Positions 11,410-23,843 are shown, counted from the first letter of the stretch. The stretch is 64,000 nucleotides of DNA from Cristatella mucedo (GCA_009760855.2 WPIO01000045.1:1475501-1539500), one strand, 5' to 3'. Made by a program: numbers and translations. The notes: generated from the letters alone by a model not told the origin.

Positions 11410-13422
11410 GCCCTGGGAAGGAGCTAGTGTGGGCGTGTCATCGCCGCCTTGTGGTTCCGCCCCCAGCTGACGTTCCGTTCGCCCAACGGGAGCGCTCCTT
11501 GCCGACAGGTGACGCGTGCCTTGCTGCGCAATTCACTCTCAGCCTGTGGGTCGGCCTGTACGCACGTTATCCACTCTCTTCTCTCTCTCTCTTAACACCA
11601 CGTGCTCTGGAGCAGCACGCACGACGGCTGCTATATCGTATAATACAGCCGTCGTCGATAACGCCACGATTCGCTTGTGGGAGCTTCGCTCTTCGTCGCG
11701 CCGCCATCGGGCGCCCGCGAGCCCCTACACTAGGGGTCCACTGAAAGGTCGCCATAGGTCGGCGGTGAGCGGCGGCTGAGCGGTGGCCCGACTTCCGACT
11801 GCCGACGCGGGCCGCTCTGCAGGATCCGCGGGATCCGCTTCGCGAGGTCAAGGTGAAAACGCAGCAGCCAGCACTTCCCAGAAGCTGGGCGAACGTGAGG
11901 GGGGTAATCCATCATTCCTGGCCCGGGCGTCACGGGCCTCGAGCATGTCTCTAAAACGAGCTCGGCTGGCTTGGTACCGCGAACAAAGGCCGGAACCGAC
12001 AGCTATTCACTCGCCCTCTGCTATTGGCAGAGGGCGGCTCCATGGATGACGCCATCAGTTCGATAAGAGCGAGGTCGGTCGTGTACTGTCTGTCGGCCTC
12101 ACTCGACGCACGCGAGAGCGAGCGCTGGTCCGGTGGCTGCGTCGCTCCCGAGAGCTAGCACGCCGCCGCCGTCGCCGCCACAGCTTCTGGTCTCGGGCGT
12201 CGCCAATGGAGGAGGAGGCGGCGGCGAGTGAGTAAAAGCGGCTCCGCGGCCTCGACGCTCGCTCGTCTCGCGGCTCCGTCGCCGAGGCGCCGTCGCCGAG
12301 GCGCCGAGCTCGCGTCTTCGGCGGCCGCGGCAATCGGCGAGCCCCTCGTCGTTCGCGCAGCCTCACTCGCAGCTCCGACTCCCAGAGTCGTGGCTGCGGC
12401 CAGTAGCAGCCAGCGGTAGCAGTAGTAGCCAGCAGCAGACGCTCCAGCAGCAGAAGCCCGAAGCGCTGCCCCTCGGCGGCAGCGCTGTCATCAAACTGAG
12501 GTTGCGTTGGCAGAGCAGCTGGCGGGCGGGCGGCCGCGTGGGCGTCTGCGAACGGCCGCCGCCAAAGCTTGCCGCAGGCGCTTTCGCTGCGTCTTTTCAC
12601 GATTTCAACCTCAGGGGGCAGCGCGCTTGTAAGGTTCCGGCTATTGTTCCGCATTTTCGCCGCGCTAGTGTGGCGCGACGTCATTCGTCGCAGCTCAGCC
12701 TTGCCGTGAATGGCAATTCGAGCCTCGCCAGAGCGAGGCAGGCCGTCTCTAGCTGAACCGCACCGGGCCGTGCAAGACGTACTCGCCGCGTCGGCGGGGC
12801 CAGAGCATTCGCGCGTGGCCACGCCCACAACACGTTTCAGCCCCGGCCTTTCTTCAGCCCACACCTTTCGCCTCTCCGCCCGATCGATGGTCGTGCGCAC
12901 TGCGAACCGCCTACTGAGACACTGCAGTCGGGCAGTATCGGCTTACTAGCTCAATCTAACTTGGACGGGCTAGATGCGGTCGTGTGACCTGCTAGTCCTG
13001 CAGCGAACTATTTCCGGCTTGTCCACCGGCGGCCTGTGGGGACGCCATCCCACTCACAAATTCCTCTCGCATAATCCTCTCTTCTCTCTCGGGGAGCTCT
13101 GGAGCAGCCAATACGACGGCTTCGACATTTGTACGTGCGCTCGCTCGCTTTCATCGCCCGTGTACCAGACAATAACTCTGTCATTATCAACGTCACAACT
13201 CTCGAACGAGGGGAGGGGCTTCGTTGTTGGTGGCCCAGCCAGATCGTGCGCTTTAACAAGCCGCCATGCGAATGGGAGCGAAGGCGGCGGCGTGGCGTCG
13301 CCGGTTGGGCGACCGAGAAGTTCAGAGTTCACCGAGTGTACTGCAGGGTGCAGGTCGAAAAACAGCAGTTCGCCAATTCACGGGGTAGGGCCCTGGTATA
13401 TCCTCAAAAATGGTCAAAAGTG
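11410..13422 (+). promoter_or_regulatory. CpG-dense island, probable promoter/5' exon region
   Basis: Base composition changes sharply from AT-rich repeat to very GC- and CpG-rich sequence (densest about 12050-12900). It drops back to AT-rich just after 13422. Long open frames on both strands (for example 281 codons, minus, 12055-12900) are Arg/Ala/Ser-rich low-complexity products of the composition, so I do not call them genes. The island's right edge coincides with a short ATG segment and a perfect splice donor, suggesting a + strand gene whose first intron starts at 13423. No TATA box is evident. Inference from composition only. Confidence 0.45.
13410..13422 (+). CDS. Candidate 13-nt first coding exon with splice donor
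   Basis: CAAAAATGGTCAAAAGTG at the edge of the CpG island gives a good start context (A at -3, G at +4). It encodes M-V-K-S plus one base, and is followed at once by the consensus donor GTAAGT (13423-13428) and AT-rich, intron-like DNA. A very short first coding exon is common in animal genes. No downstream exon could be identified in the next 50 kb, so the gene's identity is unknown. Confidence 0.25.
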
Positions 13423-13423
13423 G

Positions 13424-14124
13424 TAAGTTTTTTAAATTCGCGTATTAAATATAAACTAGTTATAAATGCAAGCTCAAATTTTGGAGGTTGTCGGATGACT
13501 AGAACATGGTCAATACAATTATTATGTAAGACCGATTTAAACCGGAAGTAGTACATCCAGCTCAACAAAATAATTTTATTTGAAAAATAACTGAGCCGGA
13601 ACTGCGGTTTTCTGGTGAACTCGGCGGATATAAATAAGCTACTCAGCCCTAAACGGACCCTCAGAAAATAACGTTGGAAAATGATAACACGTAAAACTTT
13701 CCCGGAAATGACACGCCCCTCGAGATCAAACGTCCGTCTGGTAGTATAACAAGATCATAAAAGAGGAAACCCCCTATGGGCTGGGGCCTAGTCCCGCCTC
13801 CGCTTCTCCGACCCGCCCATAGCAACCGGCCGCAAACGGCATTCCAAGGCCCACTCCTTATTTACTTGGCAGAAACATGTCTACAGTGGTATGTTTACAT
13901 AGGATCCAAAACCGGAAGTGACTGTCGTTCGGCCAGTTGACGAATATTAGGGATAATGTATTGAGAATTTACTGCTGCGTGTCCGCCGTAACTAAAGAGC
14001 CATTATTACGGTACCGCATGAATCTTGCGATAGCTGATCCAGTTCCGGTAGTGGCCATAACGCACAGGGCGACGGCCGCGAGTGGTCCTTTGTACGGCTT
14101 ACGGTCAGCTTGGTGACTTGGATG
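13424..14124. other. Unassigned sequence (possible intron)
   Basis: AT-rich at first, then mixed. If the donor at 13423 is real, this is the start of an intron. No coding or repeat signal is recognised. Confidence 0.35.
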
Positions 14125-14130
14125 GAACTA

Positions 14131-14924
14131 ATAATAATAATAATAATATTGCACTTGATAAAGCGCCCTCAGAGAACTTAATCTCTTTCTAGGCGCTTTA
14201 CATTTGCTGCAAAGTGATACGCAATAGAATAGTAAGTAAAATCACGCTTGAAAAACAAACAAAATGAATAACATGGTTAGGGGTTACATGCACTGGGTCA
14301 GCATGCAAATGTGGTTAGTGGCAGCATGAACAGTGTCAGCACGCATAAGCACATCGAGGACGAATCACAAGGACCCACTAAATGCTGTCCTAAATAGGTA
14401 TGTTTTTAAGTTTCTTTTAAATGTGGTCAGGTCAGGGGATGTTCTGATGCAGGTCGGGAGGGAGTTCCAGGCTGTGGGAGCATACGAGCTAAATGCACGG
14501 TCTCCAAAGGATTTAAGGTTTGTACGAGGTATTTCTAGACTGTTGGATTCCGAAAAGCGAGTGGTACGATGCTTTGCCTGATGGGGTAGTATCTCTGAAA
14601 GATAGGCTGGAGCCATAGAATGAAGAGACCTAAAAGTGAGCGACAAAACCTTGAAGTCAATCCGTTGCTTGACTGGTAACCAGTGCAGGTCGGCGAGAAG
14701 TGGAGTAATGTGGCAACTGCGACGCTCACGACAGACAAGCCTAGCTGCAGAGTTTTGCACCAGCTGCAATCGCCTGATCGCACATGCTGGTAGGCCAGTA
14801 AGCAGTGAGTTGCAGAAGTCGAGACGAGATGTCACGAATGCATGGACCAACTTGGACGTGGTATCCTTATCTAAACAAGCCCTAATTTTAGCAATGTTAT
14901 GAAGCTGAAAATAGGCTGATTTGA
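14131..14924 (-). mobile_element. LINE-A 5'-truncated copy, young
   Basis: The minus strand carries 161 intact codons of the reverse-transcriptase C-terminus (MVHAFVTSRLDFCNS... to AFSGSL, 14365-14850), then UTR, hairpin and (TAA)n tail. Its UTR shares diagnostic bases (GTGATACGCAATAG) with the near-full-length copy at 20804-24080, and the C-terminal protein is identical. The hexamer GAACTA occurs at both junctions (14125-14130 and 14923-14928), a short target duplication or microhomology. Confidence 0.9.
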
Positions 14925-14928
14925 ACTA

Positions 14929-15599
14929 GCGCGTCGTTTACCGGAAGCCAGTCTGAAAATGTCGATTCATTTCCATTCAAGGAAATTTAAGTGATATAAA
15001 GTTCTCATTTATTTTGTTTATAGTTAGATATTTGTATTGGCGAATGCCGGTAAGCCGCCCGGCTGTAGCTTGGATTGACGGCCTGCTGTATGAGACCTAT
15101 CGCGGATATGTTCTGCTTAGGCTGTATAAGGATCTTGTTAGGTTGAATCATTCCCAAGGTCAATATTTATCTATTTATTGAATTGTTCGTGCGATGATAG
15201 CATTTCCTAGTGCTGCATCTTGGTTATAGCTTGGAGCTCTCAAGTTTATCTGCAGACGACAGTCCAATGCCGGCTGTCACTTATGTCATATCTCCTGAAA
15301 TAATGATCCGATCACCTTGAAACTTTGGAATATACGATTGATTGTACTTACATAACCGTTCCAGTCTTCTCGCGTGCACATTGGACCTCAGTAGATAACT
15401 TGTTTTGGTCAAAACTGGCTGTTTGTCATGCTAAGCCTTTGTCATCCTTTCACTCACATGTCGTAAAAATGTCACAGGTAGGCTAGTAGTGACCCAATCA
15501 TCGTGAAATTCGAAATATATGCTCGTAAGTATGTGTTTCCAAGTTGTATGGCGACAAATATAGTAACAATCTTGTTTTTCGTCGCCTACATGCTTTGGC
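14929..15599. other. Unassigned sequence
   Basis: No gene, RNA or repeat recognised between two LINE-A copies. Confidence 0.4.
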
Positions 15600-15603
15600 T
15601 GCT

Positions 15604-16291
15604 TAATAATAATAATAATAATAATAATGCACTTGATAAAGCGCCCTCAGAGAACTTTATCTCTTTCTAGGCGCTTTACATTTGCTGCAAAGGGAAATTC
15701 AATTGAATGGTAAGTAAAATCATGCTTGAAAAACAAGCAAAATGAATAACGTGGTTAGGGGTGACATGCACAAGGTCAGCATGCAAATGTTGTTAGTGGC
15801 AGCATGCACAGTGTCAGCACGCATAAGCACGTGAAGGATGAATCACAGGGACCCACTAAATGCTGTCCTAAATAGGTGTGTTTATAAGTTCCTTTTAAAT
15901 GTGGTCAGGTCAGGGGATGTTCTGACGCAGGTCGGGAGGGACTTCCAGGCTTTGGGAGCATACGAACTAAATGCACGGTCTCCAAAGGATTTAAGGTTTG
16001 TACGAGGTATTTCTAGACTGTTGGATTCCGAAAAGCGGGTGGTACGATGCTTGGCCTGATGGGGGAGTATGTCGGAGAGATAGGCTGGAGCCATAGAATG
16101 AAGGGACCTAAAAGTGAGTGACAAAACCTTGAAGTCAATCCGTTGCTTGACTGGTAGCCAGTGCAGGTCGGCGAGAAGTGGAGTAATGTGGCAACTGCGA
16201 TGCTCACGACAGACAAGCCTAGCTGCCGAGTTTTGCACCAGCTGCAATCGCCTGATCGCACATGCTGGTAGGCCAGTAAGCAGTGAGTTGC
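15604..16291 (-). mobile_element. LINE-A 5'-truncated copy
   Basis: Minus-strand C-terminal codons (QLVQNSAARLVCREHRSCHITPLL..., 15882-16247), UTR, hairpin and (TAA)n tail. TGCTTAA is present at both ends (15600-15606 and 16289-16295), a short duplication or microhomology. The truncation point differs from the copy at 14131, so it is an independent insertion. Confidence 0.9.
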
Positions 16292-16295
16292 TTAA

Positions 16296-17685
16296 GTTGG
16301 CTTCTCTGAGTGCTGTCCCAGCAGTGGTACTTGGTACATCACCAGTTGTACAACTTGGTCGATACTGGGCCGATCTGTGTGAAATTTGGAATATAGGTGG
16401 GGCTCACCTGTCTCCACGCCCCCCCCCCGTGCATCTATGCATGATGGGTGTGTATGCATATAATGTGCCTGTCACAAACGTCCCTGGTCTGTGGTCGTGA
16501 TGACAGTCAACAGGTTGAGATGTCGAATTTTTTTATATTTTTTTGTGGTGGAGGAGTGTGGAGTCGAGAGTCGTGCATCTTTTGAGCGGTTTGCCATATT
16601 TCTACAATGACTAGTAGTAAATCTGGGCGATTTGGTGGTAAAGCCGTGTATGACTAAGCTGCAGTGCTATACGTGACCTTGGACTTTTACAGGGCATCAG
16701 AAGGTCAACACGGCAGCTATATCACATTAAACGATAGCTTATGTTACCAGTGTTCTTTGTGCCAATTTTCATGCCATTCATTTTATTGCTCTGTACGATT
16801 TTAGTAAATGCTTTGGGGGACAACTCCCACTACTGGCCGCCTTACCCTCTTTCAGTAAGCTGTGCGACCTTGCCGGTCTCGGCAGTCTCTGCGGTGGCTT
16901 GTTCGCAGCAAGCTGCACCAGGCATTGATGATGATGATGATGATGAGGAGGAGCTGGGCGAGAGTCGCTGGGAGCCCACGCTGGCCTTCGGGTCTACTCA
17001 GAGAAGGGGCAGGTGTCGAGGGACTCACCATCCGGTGCACTCCTGCCGCACGGTGGCAAGATCAAGGCCAAGGCTTGACACCATCCTCGGCTCTGTATCT
17101 TGGCTGCATGCTTCTGGCAGCCGCAGCTGAAACAGCGTGCTGCTCTGCCTCTCGGGCAGCCTAATCTGATGGTAGAAAATACGGGGAACTGGCTGTGCTA
17201 GTGCTGGAGCGATTGAGGATTCCTGCAGTTACTGCCGCCTTCCGAGCGAAACAGCAGCGACGAAATTGGCTGCTGCTTTGTACCTCCCTGTCACTTATTG
17301 ATGGCAGCTACATCAAGTGCTTGCTGCATTCGTTCGGAGTGAGGCTGTAACATTGATTCTCAGTCCATGCAATATCGCACTTGCCTCGCCCTACAAAATA
17401 AGGTGGCTGTGTAGAGTAAGGTACAACGTGAAGGCGGACTGATTCAACAGCCTCATTCATGCAGTGGCAGACTGGCATTTAAGCTGTATCACCAGATTCC
17501 ACATACCGCTCGCGATAATGGGCTGACCGCTACACAGACTCTGGGAATTGATGTGTCGCAAACTGCGACTTAATAACCCAATGCTTGTACAGTGAAGCAA
17601 ATGTGCATTACTCACGCGGTATTGGTCAAGTTGAACGAATCGTACTCGTATAGCAGCCAGCGCAGTGGCTGATTCGAAGTGGCCT
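16296..17685. other. Unassigned sequence with (GAT)n
   Basis: Contains a C-run near 16424 and a GAT microsatellite at 16927-16946. Short open frames across the GAT run (Asp-rich or Ile-rich) are not supported as genes. 17100-17400 is less AT-rich, but I could not match it to a family. Confidence 0.4.
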
Positions 17686-17817
17686 AGGCGATCTTAAGAA
17701 GCTAAGAAGATAATGAAGTTAACCTGGTGCGAAAGAGCAGCGTCCTTTTCTGCTTTGCTTGTATTGATTTTTGGTATTTTAATAAGAATAATTTCGTTTG
17801 TCCTGCTAAGTACTTAG
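17686..17817 (+). repeat. Diverged direct repeat, copy 1
   Basis: Shares TTTCTGCTTTGCTT, TTTTTGG and TACTTA landmarks in the same order and spacing with 18298-18424. Probably ends of a dispersed repeat; type unknown. Confidence 0.45.
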
Positions 17818-18044
17818 CTGTTTCCATTTTCAGCTATGTTTAGTTTCTGTAAGTCCAGGGGCAGGCTGACTTGCCCCGTGGTGAACATCAGTATCAGCTG
17901 CATGACTGCTTTCTCTCCTGCCTGCACTGACCGCGCCATCAAGCAGCACTTCCAACTTTCAAAACATGCTCGATCGTGAGATGAGGTCCGTTGGCTACCG
18001 CACGAATGCCAAAAGTCGTTTGGCCTTGTAGTGGGCGATGGTTT

Positions 18045-18172
18045 GAACCCGTGGTTAAGGTGCTCGCCACGACAAAGGCCTGGCCTAGGTTGTGGGCTCG
18101 AGCCCCGTGGCTTATACGTACATCGAATGAATAGAGATTGAGTTCTCTTAGGGCGCTATACAAATGAATTAT
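18045..18172 (+). mobile_element. SINE-1 (tRNA-derived head, LINE-like tail)
   Basis: GTGGTTAAGGTGCTCGCC (18051-18068) fits a pol III A box and GGGCTCGAGCCCC (18093-18105) a B box at tRNA-like spacing. After a short linker comes AGAGATTGAGTTCTCT, GGGCGCTATACAA and an AT-rich tail, resembling the LINE-A terminal hairpin. This is the best-preserved head among four copies. Not a functional tRNA: there is no acceptor-stem pairing. Confidence 0.7.
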
Positions 18173-18209
18173 ATTTTTCGTATTTCTATAGCAAAATCTC
18201 CTTTTTAAC

Positions 18210-18268
18210 ACTCTCTTAGTATGTATGGCTTTGTGGAGTGGCAGACGGAGACACGTTGCATTACTAAG
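18210..18268 (+). mobile_element. LINE-B 3' tail fragment
   Basis: ATGGCTTTGTGGAGT...CAGACGGAGA and GCATTAC match the last ~60 bp of LINE-B copies (compare 7448-7497 and 39465-39510). Confidence 0.65.
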
Positions 18269-18297
18269 TGGCTGACGCATAGGGGCCGAGGCGGTCG

Positions 18298-18424
18298 GGG
18301 TGGCTGGCTCGCTAAGATAAGAATGACGAAGACATCGTGGCATGCAAGAACAGCGTATATTTCTGCTTTGCTTATCTTGGTTTTTGGCACGATATTAGAT
18401 TATATTTCCCTGTTTCGTACTTAA
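18298..18424 (+). repeat. Diverged direct repeat, copy 2
   Basis: Partner of 17686-17817. The SINE-1 and the LINE-B tail lie between the two. Confidence 0.45.
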
Positions 18425-18425
18425 T

Positions 18426-19266
18426 AATTATGAGAATGCCAGGGGTGATTGTCTGACGAGGGCCTGTTTGCTCTCAATAGTTACCGTGCAAAGCCAAGTC
18501 CTAAATGCCAAAATACTATGCCTGAAGAGATGCAAGTCTTGCGGACAATATGAGATCGGCCATTTGAGGGATTACATGCCGCACGTGCTACGAATTTCCA
18601 GACCGTAGCAAAGCGTTAGGCAGGAGCCTCAGTCCAACCCACCTCGAGGCGTCTGTCCAACTGGAATAGGTAGTCTCTTAGGCCACAATGCCTCACAGGG
18701 ACTGTGATCTGTAATTTAATTTTATTCCCAAACCAAGCTATTCAATAGCTAGGGAGAGAGCTCATCCCCAGCAAGGTTGTAGACCCCGAAGAAGCAGTGA
18801 GTTGAGTTCACTGTTCGACGGAAAGACAGTGGCAAAGAGTTGTGTGCTAGTGGTTGCCTGCTTTCAACTTGCCACGTCTGACCGCAAGTCGGGCCTCTCG
18901 TTCCAAGGATCTAGAGATGCTTAACTTCCAAGGAGAGGCTAGAATAACGAAGAAACCAGTTCAGGAGCCGGTGGCTCTGTCACGTGTCGTTCCAGAGAGC
19001 TCCTTACGCTGGCGTTAGCTCGAAGTTGGGGGGCCAGCGAATCAACTGGCTTTCGGGGCAGCGGGCCAATTAAATTGGGGTGGGGTGCAGGGTATTGGCA
19101 GTGAGGGAGCAGTTGCAACCGAACTTTCAGGTAGGAATAGAAATTTGTATGAGGTTTCCGGCAAACCCGAACTTTCAATTGTAAGGCAGCTATGCACAGT
19201 CGAAAGCCACAGGCCTTTTCTGTTAGTTGAGTCCCTACCTGGGAAGGCGTTCCCTCTTTTGTTATG
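18426..19266. other. Unassigned sequence
   Basis: Nothing recognised. Confidence 0.4.
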
Positions 19267-19269
19267 ATT

Positions 19270-19391
19270 TAATCATTCACTCACCATTCAATTGCATTTT
19301 CCTTAGCAGCTAATGTAAAGCGCCTAGAAAGAGATTGAGGGCTCTCTGAGGGTGCTTTATCAAGTGCATTATTATTATTATTATTATATTT
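19270..19391 (+). mobile_element. LINE-A 3' end fragment
   Basis: Last ~120 bp of LINE-A: ACCATTCAATTGCAT, AGCTAATGTAAAGCGCC hairpin, CTTTATCAAGTGCATT and (ATT)n. Confidence 0.85.
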
Positions 19392-20690
19392 GTTTCGGTG
19401 GCGATGAAATTGGATGACGTCCGCAAAATTGAAATCTCCGAAAGGCTGCAATTTTTAACGTTGCATCGCTGTACGAATCCCCTGGATCAAAAGATACATA
19501 GCTGCATATCTATGGTTTTAAATAATGCTGGATGTCGTAATGACCTTTTTTATGCGACCCGTTAAGATGGAGTGACCCGTCTACTAACATCAAAGCCCTC
19601 CGTCGTAAGACCGAGTCTGTAATAAAAGTGTTTGATCTTCTGCTTCACCCGTGGTTTCTCAAACAAATTTGGGGTTTGGTGCTCGTTGCTGGCAGCTGTA
19701 GCCTATTCTAGCCACGTGTAGAAGTCAGTCTTGTGGCTGGGAGGCTTGAATGGGCTTCACGTGGGTGTGGTCTGGGGACTGGGAGGCGAAATCTCGGCGG
19801 AAGCCTCGGCAAAGCTGTGCCGAGGCTGACCTGCTCGGTCGCCGTCCACGTTTGGCTCCAGTTCCTTGGGAATATAGTGGGTTGTTTGCCGGATCCTGTT
19901 AAAACACTTTAATTCCTTCTCTTGGGAAGTATCCAATGTGTGCAAATCTAGATAGTGTTGCAAATACAGATAGTGCATACAGATAGCTAGTTAATGACTA
20001 ATGGGGAAACCGTCATCTAAGAGATGTCGGTGACCGGCCTGCTGCCTTATCTTTCACTGTCTATTTGCTTGATGCCGAATGCACGTTTCTGTACCCACCT
20101 GCTCTTGTAGCAAGCTAGTTGGTCAAGCAGCCTATTGGAGGCAGTCTTCTTGGTGAAAGTTTAAAAATTTAGGCAGTTGTCAAAGACGACACCTATATTC
20201 CGAGCACACGGTGATGATCGAACAATAGTACTGATCTGCATCACGATATGTGTGCTTGAATAAATGTACGGCGAACATAATAGGTGCCTGTTCCTCCTTA
20301 TAGGTACTCCACATTTATGTGAGTCATCCTTAGGGGCATATGCCTGTTATTCCTTTATCCGTATTATTAACACTCTAATATCTTTAAGAATCACAGCACA
20401 TACGTGGTATATTTTTCAACCCTATGAATAATATTCGTTTGTATAGGGACACTCTTTTCACACCTGGCATAGATACACCATTCTCGCCTCCTGACATAGA
20501 GCGCTCTAACGTGCGTTCTTGTTCGTTGCAGAATTCTTCCGAAAACCGAAGTTCTTGCGAACATCGTATACGGAAACGATACAGCTAAGACCTGTTTAAA
20601 GTTATTCTGATTGTTTTTTGACCGTAGCGCGTAAGAAATTACGTGCCTATGGACATCTAAACGCTTTTCGCTTCGGGCTGCTGGGTCTCC
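19392..20690. other. Unassigned sequence upstream of the main LINE
   Basis: No recognised coding. A first ORF of the LINE was looked for on the + strand and not found. A small direct repeat of ACGCCGGCGGCT lies at about 20691-20728. Confidence 0.4.
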
Positions 20691-20803
20691 CACGCCGGCG
20701 GCTGCATTAGCTACGCCGGCGGCTAGTAACATACTTGTTAGTTATGGTCGTCAGCAGCTGCTATCGCTTCGTCATCGTATATCAAATGCATTCCTAGATA
20801 TTA

Positions 20804-23800
20804 ATGTTGTTGCTAAGATTCATTTACTATGCATTAACAAAAGGAAAGCACCCCGGCCGCCGCGGTGGCCGGAACCGCCAGCTTAAACGCTGCTCGTTTG
20901 GTATTCCTAGCATTGTCTCGAACCGCTTAGCACGCTCCCCCGCATGCGTCACTGTAAATCTCTCAAACTTAGTGGTCATCAGGCCTGTCGTAACCCAATC
21001 GGCCAGACTTAACGCTCGCCTTTGGAATCCTCGCTCAATGTGCAATAAACCTCTAGTAATAAACGACCTTATTTCTGAAAATGGTATCGACCTGCTCGCC
21101 CTAACTGAAACTTGGCTGAAATCGATAAACTGCCCGACAATTAAAGACGCTACTCCATCTGGTTTCACGTTCTTTCACACCCCTAGATCAATCAAAACTG
21201 GAGGTGGAGTTGCTATGATCGTGCGCTCGAAATTCAACTTCAAGCCATTTGCGGTACCCTCGAAGCAGTCTTTTGAATCAATTGTCCTGGTCTCACCCGA
21301 AAACAAGCTACCGATAGTGGCAGTAGTCTATCGCCCACCAGGTACCAAATCCTCCTTTATCTCAGATTTCTCCGATCTCATTTCGATTCTGTGTGCAAGA
21401 AATCGATCCTTCCTCGTTATGGGTGATTTCAACGTTCACTTTGATAACTTATCTGACGCTTTCAGCACCGAATTTCGTACATTGACAGACTCATTATCTC
21501 TTCTGGCTCATGTGCATGGCCCTACCCACATCAAGGGTCACACACTCGAACAAATTTTCTCATATAACTGCACTTTGTCATCACCAGTTATCACCAAATC
21601 CTGCTTATCTGACCACATGCAGATCTCATTCAATCTACAGTGTGTGCCCACATTCTCCTCTAAAATAACCTGTGAATCGCGAAACCTCAAGACCCTTGAC
21701 ATCGATGCTGTCCGTGCGAGCATATCTGCTTCACCTTTGCTGCTCAGTCCTCCCTCCGATCTGTCATCACTGGTAGATTGCTACAACACGACACTAGCTG
21801 ACACGCTCGACGAGTTTGCACCTTTGACAAAGCGCACTGTGCGCCCCCGCCCAGACGGCCTATGGTTTACCACAGACATTAAACTAGCCAAGTCTACTAA
21901 ACGAAAGCTTGAAAAGGCATACAAAAGATCCGGACTAACTGTCCATCGACAGGCATATGAAGACTACTGTAGGTCGTACCAATCGATCCTAGCAAAGGCT
22001 AAGTCTAGCTTCTATAGAAACATTGTTGAATCACAGATGCACAATCCAAAAATGCTGATGTCGACAATAAACCATCTCCTCAACCGTTCCCAGGTTAGCT
22101 CCTTACCTGATGATCCTTGTGATGATCTAGCCGATCGCTTCTCTCGATTCTTTGTGCAGAAGATAGACAAAATCAGGGAATCCATCCCTGCGATGACAAC
22201 CTTCCCACTAGAATGCTGTTCCTCGGTTCCTGGCTGCGCCTCAATGTCTGCATTTAAACAGGTCACCAGTGACATAGTCCTAAAGCTCGTATCTCAATCA
22301 AAGAAGACAACAAGTCCACTGGACCCTATTCCCACTGTCCTGCTCCTACGTTGCATTGATCTGCTGCTGCCATGCATAACCAACATCATTAATATGTCAT
22401 TAGCCTCAGGTCAGGTCCAAGCACCTTTCAAAAAAGCTGTAGTCAGGCCACTTCTCAAGAAAGCTTCACTCGACCAAGAGAACTTAAGCAACTACCGCCC
22501 AGTCTCCCTTCTACCATTCCTATCAAAGACACTGGAACGGGTCGCGGCAGACCAGCTGAACTCGTATATCAAAACCTCACACCTTGCTAGTAAGTTCCAG
22601 TCTGGCTTTAGAGCTAATCACTCCACAGAGTCAGCATTGCTTCGGGTATACAACGACCTACTTAGGAATGCAGACATGGGTAGAGTGTCTCTTCTTGTTT
22701 TGCTCGATCTTTCGGCAGCTTTTGATACCATCGATCACAAAGTACTTCTAGAGCGCCTCTCATCTCGCCTGGGCATCACTGGCACTGCTCTGCAGTGGTT
22801 CAGGTCCTATCTCAGTGGGAGACTCCAGAGTGTTGACGTGAATGGACAAAGATCATCTGAAGTACCTCTAAAATATGGAGTACCTCAGGGCTCTGTGCTA
22901 GGTCCGGTCCTTTTCACCGTTTATACTCTCCCTCTCGCTGATGTGATTGCCAAGCACAATCTAGGCTTTCACTTCTATGCGGATGACACTCAGTTGTACC
23001 TTTGCTTTGATCCCTCCCAGCCTTCGAGCACCTCAAATTCTCTCAACTCACTTGCTGCATGCATTGATGACATCCGATCATGGATGGCAGCAAATTTTCT
23101 AAAACTAAACGATGATAAAACTAACTTACTAGTTATGGGCAAACCTAGTGTTATTCAGAAATTGGAAAGGCTGACTTTCAAAATTGGCTCTGCCAGCATA
23201 TCTCCAGTTGCATCAGCTCGAAATCTAGGTGTCATATTCCAAAGCGACCTCTCGTTAGACGACCACATCAGCTCCACAGTCAAATCAGCCTATTTTCAGC
23301 TTCATAACATTGCTAAAATTAGGGCTTGTTTAGATAAGGATACCACGTCCAAGTTGGTCCATGCATTCGTGACATCTCGTCTCGACTTCTGCAACTCTCA
23401 CTGCTTACTGGCCTACAAGCATGTGCGATCAGGCGATTGCAGCTGGTGCAAAACTCTGCAGCTAGGCTTGTCTGTCGTGAGCGTCGCAGTTGCCACATTA
23501 CTCCACTTCTCTCGCCGACCTGCACTGGTTACCAGTCAAGCAACGGATTGACTTCAAGGTTTTGTCGCTCACTTTTAGGTCTCTTCATTCTATGGCTCCA
23601 GCCTATCTTTCAGAGATACTACCCCATCAGGCAAAGCATCGTACCACTCGCTTTTCGGAATCCAACAGTCTAGAAATACCTCGTACAAACCTTAAATCCT
23701 TTGGAGACCGTGCATTTAGCTCGTATGCTCCCACAGCCTGGAACTCCCTCCCGACCTGCATCAGAACATCCCCTGACCTGACCACATTTAAAAGAAACTT

Positions 23801-23843
23801 AAAAACATACCTATTTAGGACAGCATTTAGTGGGTCCTTGTGA
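20804..23843 (+). pseudogene. LINE-A ORF: endonuclease-reverse transcriptase, two frameshifts
   Basis: Encodes the protein that nicks target DNA and copies the element's RNA. From M1: APE-type endonuclease with N70, TETW (101-104), YRPP (176-179), GDFN (207-210) and SDH (269-271). The reverse transcriptase has NYRPVSLLPF (563-572), AAFDTIDH (638-645, catalytic Asp), PQGSVLGP (694-701), FYADD (724-728, catalytic Asp pair) and LNDDKTNLLVMG. Frame 1 is open for 915 codons with no stop, but the last ~50 are wrong. Relative to sister copies, a 2-bp CT insertion near 23397 shifts the frame and a second near 23510 shifts it again. The correct C-terminus ends AFSGSL at 23843. Otherwise intact, so this copy is young but dead. 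Confidence 0.88.

Noticed and set aside
12055-12900. 281-codon minus-strand open frame
   Set aside because: Lies in extremely CpG-rich DNA where stops are rare on all frames; Arg/Ala/Ser-rich with no domain, and overlapping plus-strand frames are equally open.
16852-17164. Asp-rich open frame over a GAT repeat
   Set aside because: Created by the microsatellite; flanking codons have no recognisable family.
17220-17400. Possible Harbinger-like transposase remnant (IDGSY near 17300)
   Set aside because: Only one short motif; the surrounding frame lacks other family blocks.
18051-18110. Possible tRNA gene
   Set aside because: A and B boxes are present but there is no acceptor-stem pairing, and a LINE-like tail follows; the same unit recurs, so it is a SINE.
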